Shown here: piece after piece, positions 7,147-10,647 of the stretch
How positions within the stretch are numbered: the stretch's first letter is position 1
Layout of the letters: each line of letters begins with the position of its first letter
NCBI GenBank assembly: GCA_003573635.1
Contig: QUTJ01031279.1
Span: 1-10,647, forward strand
Direction of reading: 5' to 3'
DNA: 10,647 bases
DNA from: Goniomonas avonlea
Taxonomy: Eukaryota; Cryptophyceae; Goniomonadida; Goniomonadaceae
Program-made: the position numbers and the translations under genes
Notes under the pieces: generated by a model
Seen by the model: only the letters and a program-made list of their open reading frames with translations
What the model was told of the DNA's origin: nothing
Databases searched by the model: none

Positions 7147-7162
7147 CTCACATTAATGTGAG
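7147..7162. repeat. Perfect 16-bp palindrome
   Basis: CTCACATTAATGTGAG is self-complementary. Flanking bases (AACTAA on the left, GAGTTAAC on the right) extend the symmetry imperfectly. It lies about 90 bp past the stop codon of the DUF4838 gene and could form a 3'-end hairpin. Confidence 0.8.
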
Positions 7163-7253
7163 GAGTTAACTTCGCAACGAGCAAATGAACTTATGTACGG
7201 AATCAACTCCCACAACGAGGCTTGCGTGCAGCAGCTCGTTCATATTCGACACT

Positions 7254-9056
7254 TTACACGCAGCCAGCAACCGGGTCGGTGACGTTAGCGGTCTGGCAAA
7301 ACCACGTTAAGTTATACCCCCGCTCGCTAATCGCGCCGCTGTCGCCGCCGTCAAGGTCAAACGCGCGGTAGAGATTCGCAAACCAGTCGTAGGACGCCTG
7401 CTTGGTTTCTGGCCACGGCCACGCAGCGGTGTAGTTGGCGCAGGCAGCCATTTCGTCCCAGCGCAGGACGCCGACGTACAGCGGCATGAGCGACACAAGC
7501 TGCAGCCGCGGGGCCTTCGGGTCCTCGCCCATCGCCTTGATTCCGTTATCGAGGTTCAGAGCGGCCGTTAGCACGGAGTCGCAGTCCAGGTAGGGCGCCG
7601 TGTACTTGACGTTCTCTCGCATGGTGAAGCTCAGGCCCATCTTGGCCTCGGAGTTGAGGAAGGTGAGCATGTAGTTGAGGACGTACGGGGCGCCCAGGCC
7701 GTAGTACCCGTTGATAAACTCCGTCACAAGTCCCGCAGCGTCCACCGTCGGGTCCCACACAGCCTTCGCCATGACGTATGCCTTAAGATGTGCAAGGTCT
7801 CCACCATTGGCCCAGTAGTCTGCTTCTTCGAATATTCCCTTGACGCTGTGCTGCGAGAAGAGAGCAATGTTTTCGCCCAGGACTGCGTAATTGGGCCAGG
7901 GCATCATGGAGTTGCTGAAGTCCACAACGTAGTCCCAGATGTACACGCGCGAGGTCAGGTTGCCCCACCCAACAAGATCAGCATAGAACTCGGCGTTGGC
8001 AGGGTGGGCAATGGAGTGTCCAAAGTCACACTCGAACGAGCACAACCGGATGATGACGTTCGGTTGCGGCTTGGTTATGCTCGGGGGCTTTCGGCTGTAC
8101 ACGTACGCCAGTGTGTCGACCGCAACGTGTGGGAACCTACTTTGCACAGCTTCCGCCACAACGTTCACAGTGCGGAGGATGGGTCCCGAGGGTGACCCTT
8201 CTTCATCGATGATGGCTTGGTCTGCAGGCCTCGTGCAATACCCGTGTCCATCATTCTGCGATACCGAAATAATATTGGCGGAGGTGTCGTTCGCGAGGAT
8301 GTCGAGCACTCGTTCCGTTAGGTAGGCCACAAGACTCTCGTTGGCCCAGCAGAGCTGAGTCATATCCTCCGAGAACCACTCCGGATAGGTCACATTCAGG
8401 CTTGGGTCAACCAGGTGGAAGGCTGTGTGGACCGGGCCGGCAGCTGCTGCGTAAGTGATGCCACCACCAGGCTTCGTGGCACCCGAAAAGGCATCTCCGT
8501 TGTATCGCATAGCACCTGCTGCCCACTCCTGCGTGTCCTGGTGCCTTGCCGTGAAACTGTTTGTCTCACGATACTCGAAGGCGGGTAAGGTTCGGACGTT
8601 CAGAACTGACGGGATCTTTGGGCTAGAGGGCACATCTGTAACAGTGGGAGTCCAAAATCTCCACCCCATCTGCTCGAGCAAAGCATAGACGGCGTACAAA
8701 GTTCCTCGCGCAGCGCCAACGCCGCCGGTCGCCACCAGTGACTCTCCAGGAGCTGCAAGAACGAACCCTTCATCACCGAGTCCACTAAGGTCAAGCAAAG
8801 GGTCCACATGGTTGGCAGCGCCAGAACCAACCGCAAGCTGCTTGCCTTGTCCCGGGGTCTGGATCGGGAGTCCGGTGAGATTGGACAGGCTCTGCGCCGC
8901 GTGTGCCTCGATTGGAGAGGCGTCTTCTGCCAACGACACGTAATAAGCCGATAGCTCGGGGTACAATACTTTTGAGTCAAAGCTGCCCGGCGACAGGGAA
9001 GCACTTCCTGACAATTGGAGAAGCAACACCAACAGCCAGGTGACGAAGGCCGCCAT
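7254..9056 (-). CDS. Secreted DUF4838-family protein (glycoside-hydrolase-like)
   Basis: A single uninterrupted 600-residue frame. Residues 1-20 (MAAFVTWLLVLLLQLSGSAS) are a typical signal peptide. Residues 118-135 (RGTLYAVYALLEQMGWRFW) match the N-terminal alpha/beta fold shared with GH67 alpha-glucuronidase N-domains. The DUF4838 core follows: 'HTAFHLVDP' (210-218), 'YPEWFS' (224-229), 'ISVSQNDGHGYC' (263-274), 'DTLAYVYSRKPP' (314-325), 'NVIIRLCSFECDFGHS' (333-348), 'VYIWDYVVDF' (371-380), 'MPWPNYAVLGENI' and 'KAVWDPTVDAAGLVTEFINGYYG' near 431-453. Several sequons (NLT, NVT, NES, NDT) fit secretion. The family is assumed to act on polysaccharides, but no reaction is proven for it. Start set at ATG 9056, since the longer frame from 9125 begins with TTG. 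The lack of introns is unusual beside its neighbours. Confidence 0.88.
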   Translation of the reverse strand: MAAFVTWLLVLLLQLSGSASLSPGSFDSKVLYPELSAYYVSLAEDASPIEAHAAQSLSNLTGLPIQTPGQGKQLAVGSGAANHVDPLLDLSGLGDEGFVLAAPGESLVATGGVGAARGTLYAVYALLEQMGWRFWTPTVTDVPSSPKIPSVLNVRTLPAFEYRETNSFTARHQDTQEWAAGAMRYNGDAFSGATKPGGGITYAAAAGPVHTAFHLVDPSLNVTYPEWFSEDMTQLCWANESLVAYLTERVLDILANDTSANIISVSQNDGHGYCTRPADQAIIDEEGSPSGPILRTVNVVAEAVQSRFPHVAVDTLAYVYSRKPPSITKPQPNVIIRLCSFECDFGHSIAHPANAEFYADLVGWGNLTSRVYIWDYVVDFSNSMMPWPNYAVLGENIALFSQHSVKGIFEEADYWANGGDLAHLKAYVMAKAVWDPTVDAAGLVTEFINGYYGLGAPYVLNYMLTFLNSEAKMGLSFTMRENVKYTAPYLDCDSVLTAALNLDNGIKAMGEDPKAPRLQLVSLMPLYVGVLRWDEMAACANYTAAWPWPETKQASYDWFANLYRAFDLDGGDSGAISERGYNLTWFCQTANVTDPVAGCV

Positions 9057-9297
9057 TTTTCCAACAATTACCGCTCTGACATGACTAGCAAGCACTTGTA
9101 TAGTAAGATTAGGGTGTTTACGCAAGTGTCAAATTTACTTGTAGCCGGACGTGTAGCGAACGTGGAGGAGTGTGTCAATTTTACTTCAAGGTTTAGGGTT
9201 TACGCAAACGCGACGGGAGCTTGTAGCGGACTTGTCGCTAGGGTGTTTTTTAAGAGCGGGAGACGCTAGCTCACAGCCGCAACAGCTGCAGCGCCAA
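9057..9297. repeat. Degenerate direct-repeat modules between DUF4838 and transposase
   Basis: TTAGGGTGTTTACGCAA (9109-9125) recurs as TTTAGGGTTTACGCAA (9192-9207). GTGTCAAATTTACTT (9126-9140) recurs as GTGTCAATTTTACTT (9172-9186). CTTGTAGCCGGAC (9138-9150) recurs as CTTGTAGCGGAC (9220-9231). The copies are imperfect and about 66-83 bp apart, as if an ancestral block had been duplicated. They may be subterminal repeats of the adjoining transposon or part of the DUF4838 promoter. Confidence 0.55.
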
Positions 9298-10394
9298 ATG
9301 TCGGATCTCTGGACGGACACTGATAACACTGATGGTTCGGACAGTGACGGGGTGGGCAAACTTGGGCAGTCGCTGTCCTGGTCTGGGAACAGGTGGGGGC
9401 CATATTCAAAGGCAAAACTTCCCCAGAGGCACATCCGTGCCGGTGTGCTGGCTGACAGTAGCCCGGATTCCGCAGAGTCCCGGTACAGGCGGTTGCTCCG
9501 GGACCTTGAGGTGGTCCGCATGACAGGTGGTCGCATCGTTGGGAGGGGTCTTTCCACCTTGACAGGTTTTCAAACGAGCAGTTCAGGTTGTTCTTCCGGT
9601 TCCAGAAGTCAGAGGTTGAACAGCTAGCTCGGCTGCTGTTGATCCCGGCCGAGTTCAGATTGCGAATCGGGCAAGGGTGGACGGTGTCCATGGGTTATGT
9701 TGCGTGCTGTTTCGGATGGCCAACCCAAATACACTGATGCAATTAAGTGAGTTGTTTTTTGTGCATGCACTCGAGCTACATCTCAAGTGCCTGCAAGCTT
9801 GTGATCGATCACTTGTCTCGGGTCTGGGACTCGACCCTCTTGTTCGATCAGAAGCGCCTGACAGCTGCGAAACTCAATGAGTTCGCCATTGCCCTGCATC
9901 AGTCCGGTGCGCCAACTGACTATGTCTGGGGTTTCATAGACGGTACGTTGCGCCTGGTCGCCCGACCGTCCAAGCACCGGGGCCAACAACAGGTCTATAA
10001 CGGCCATAAGCGCGTCCCTGGCCTCCTCTTTCAGGGGGTCATGACGCCAGATGGGATTATGGTCCACCTATTTGGACCCACAATCCGGACCAACGATAAA
10101 GGGATGCTGAACCAGAGTGGTCTCGAGCGGTTGAACTTCTTACACCGCTTCAACTGGCGGTATAACGCCGATGGTACCCGCACCCCACTCGCCGTCTATG
10201 GGGATGACGGGTATTTTCTGAGGGAGCATGTCTGCATCTCCTCTCAGAACCCGTGGTTAACATATCTGCAGGAGTCGCCACACTCCTGACAAACTGCATG
10301 GTTGCGGTCCGTCAGAAGCACCCCGCAATCACAACCCCCCACACTAGAGGAGTATCTAGCACACCCGGATGACGTGGTGCCCTCTCTCGCCTGA
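9298..10394 (+). pseudogene. PIF/Harbinger-type (DDE_Tnp_4) transposase, frame-broken and internally deleted
   Basis: An ATG at 9298 opens an acidic N-terminus (MSDLWTDTDNTDGSDSD). A break near 9540 leads to 'LDRFSNEQFRLFFRF', the usual N-terminal motif of these transposases. A break near 9690 gives 'RMANPNTLMQLSELF', and one in the T6 run at 9755-9760 gives 'HSSYISSACKLVIDHL'. The catalytic core then reads 'YVWGFIDGTLRLVARPS' (first Asp, codon at 9939), 'TPDGIMVHLFG', a second Asp in 'RTNDKGML' (10095) and 'AVYGDDGYFLREHV'. Immediately after, at about 10235-10250, the frame changes to 'EPVVNISAGVATLLTNC', which belongs near the C-terminus. A last break gives 'PPTLEEYLAHPDD', ending at TGA 10392-10394. 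The segment carrying the third catalytic acid is missing, so the copy cannot be active. Terminal inverted repeats were not found. Confidence 0.78.
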
Positions 10395-10497
10395 CCATCT
10401 CTAAGTGATTGATGTTGTTTTGTTGAAAATGAATTCTGATGCTTCTCCTCGTTTCGAATTGCTCGCCCTTGTGCACACCCTGCGAGCAATGCAACAC

Positions 10498-10499
<2 letters not shown>

Positions 10500-10540
<41 letters not shown>

Positions 10541-10623
10541 GCACACACACTGGCACACACACGCACGCGCACACGCGCACACCACACACACACACACGCA
10601 CACACGCACGCACGCACACACTG
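10500..10623. repeat. Compound CA/CG microsatellite
   Basis: An uninterrupted (AC)n run of about 19 units (10500-10538) is followed by CA runs broken by TGG and by alternating CACGCG stretches up to about 10620. Nearly all of it alternates purine and pyrimidine, which favours Z-DNA. Open frames reading through it on the minus strand are repeat artefacts. Confidence 0.95.
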
Positions 10624-10647
10624 CTGTGCAGGCACTGGCAACCAAGA

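Larger units (their letters stand above)
6363..7253. other. Repeat- and hairpin-rich convergent intergenic region
   Basis: This 891-bp stretch lies between the Myb gene and the DUF4838 gene, which converge. One possible extra Myb exon lies at 6577-6673, encoding 'VTDQLEHLHQGTTVQNL' and more Ser/Pro-rich sequence before TAA. The rest contains a hairpin (6726-6793), three direct repeats with G tracts (6841-6957) and two perfect palindromes (7001-7014, 7147-7162). The open frames over the G tracts encode low-complexity Gly/Glu/Arg-rich peptides and are not convincing genes. Confidence 0.55.

Noticed and set aside
7144-7162. Similarity of TAACTCACATTAAT to lac promoter/cloning-vector sequence
   Set aside because: The match ends after about 14 bases and the flanks differ, so vector contamination is not supported.
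9109-9200. TTAGGG/TTTAGGG telomere-like motifs
   Set aside because: Only single copies inside longer degenerate modules; no tandem telomeric array.
10244-10645. Minus-strand frame with a zinc-finger-like Cys pattern (CDCG, CQECGDSC)
   Set aside because: The same bases on the plus strand read as the C-terminal motifs of the transposase, and the rest of the frame is microsatellite.
1-10647. tRNA, rRNA or CRISPR features
   Set aside because: No cloverleaf-like sequence with a conserved T-arm, no rRNA motifs and no regular repeat-spacer array were seen on either strand.

Overview
The window looks like nuclear DNA of a unicellular or otherwise compact eukaryote. Genes are broken by many very short introns, mostly 42-64 bp. 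These have GT...AG ends and often a CTNAC-like branch site 8-20 bases before the acceptor. Splicing them rejoins interrupted reading frames exactly, and I used this to build the models. There are no bacterial-style operons or ribosome-binding sites. The lineage cannot be settled from sequence alone; short-intron protists (alveolates, stramenopiles, rhizarians) are all possible.

Layout. 1-289: simple repeats and a CATGCCTC repeat cluster. 290-1206 (+): a probable secreted, N-glycosylated, Cys-rich protein of unknown family, with a secure 3' half and an uncertain 5' half. 1523-1828 (-): a small heat-shock (Hsp20) protein that ends inside its alpha-crystallin domain. 2017-3106 (+): a six-exon gene for a 222-residue membrane-anchored protein with repeats of an 'SLM(S/T)PDD' unit, in which exons 4 and 5 look like duplicates. 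3459-4848 (-): an ankyrin-repeat protein with one 43-bp intron and an N-terminal hydrophobic segment. 5072-6362, possibly to 6673 (+): an eight-exon Myb/SANT-like protein with a long poly-alanine tail. 6363-7253: G-rich direct repeats, hairpins and palindromes. 7254-9056 (-): an intronless secreted protein of the DUF4838 family, related to glycoside-hydrolase-like proteins. 9298-10394 (+): a dead PIF/Harbinger-type (DDE_Tnp_4) transposase with several frame breaks and an internal deletion. 10500-10623: a CA/CG microsatellite.

The seven units alternate strictly in strand (+ - + - + - +). This gives two short divergent intergenic regions (188 bp at 1829-2016 and 223 bp at 4849-5071) and convergent 3' ends elsewhere. 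I see no shared pathway. The genes look like independent neighbours: stress chaperone, membrane repeat protein, ankyrin scaffold, nuclear DNA-binding protein and secreted polysaccharide-related protein.

The best candidates for something undescribed are the repeat protein at 2017-3106, the truncated Hsp20, and the CAG/CTG inverted arrangement inside the Myb gene.
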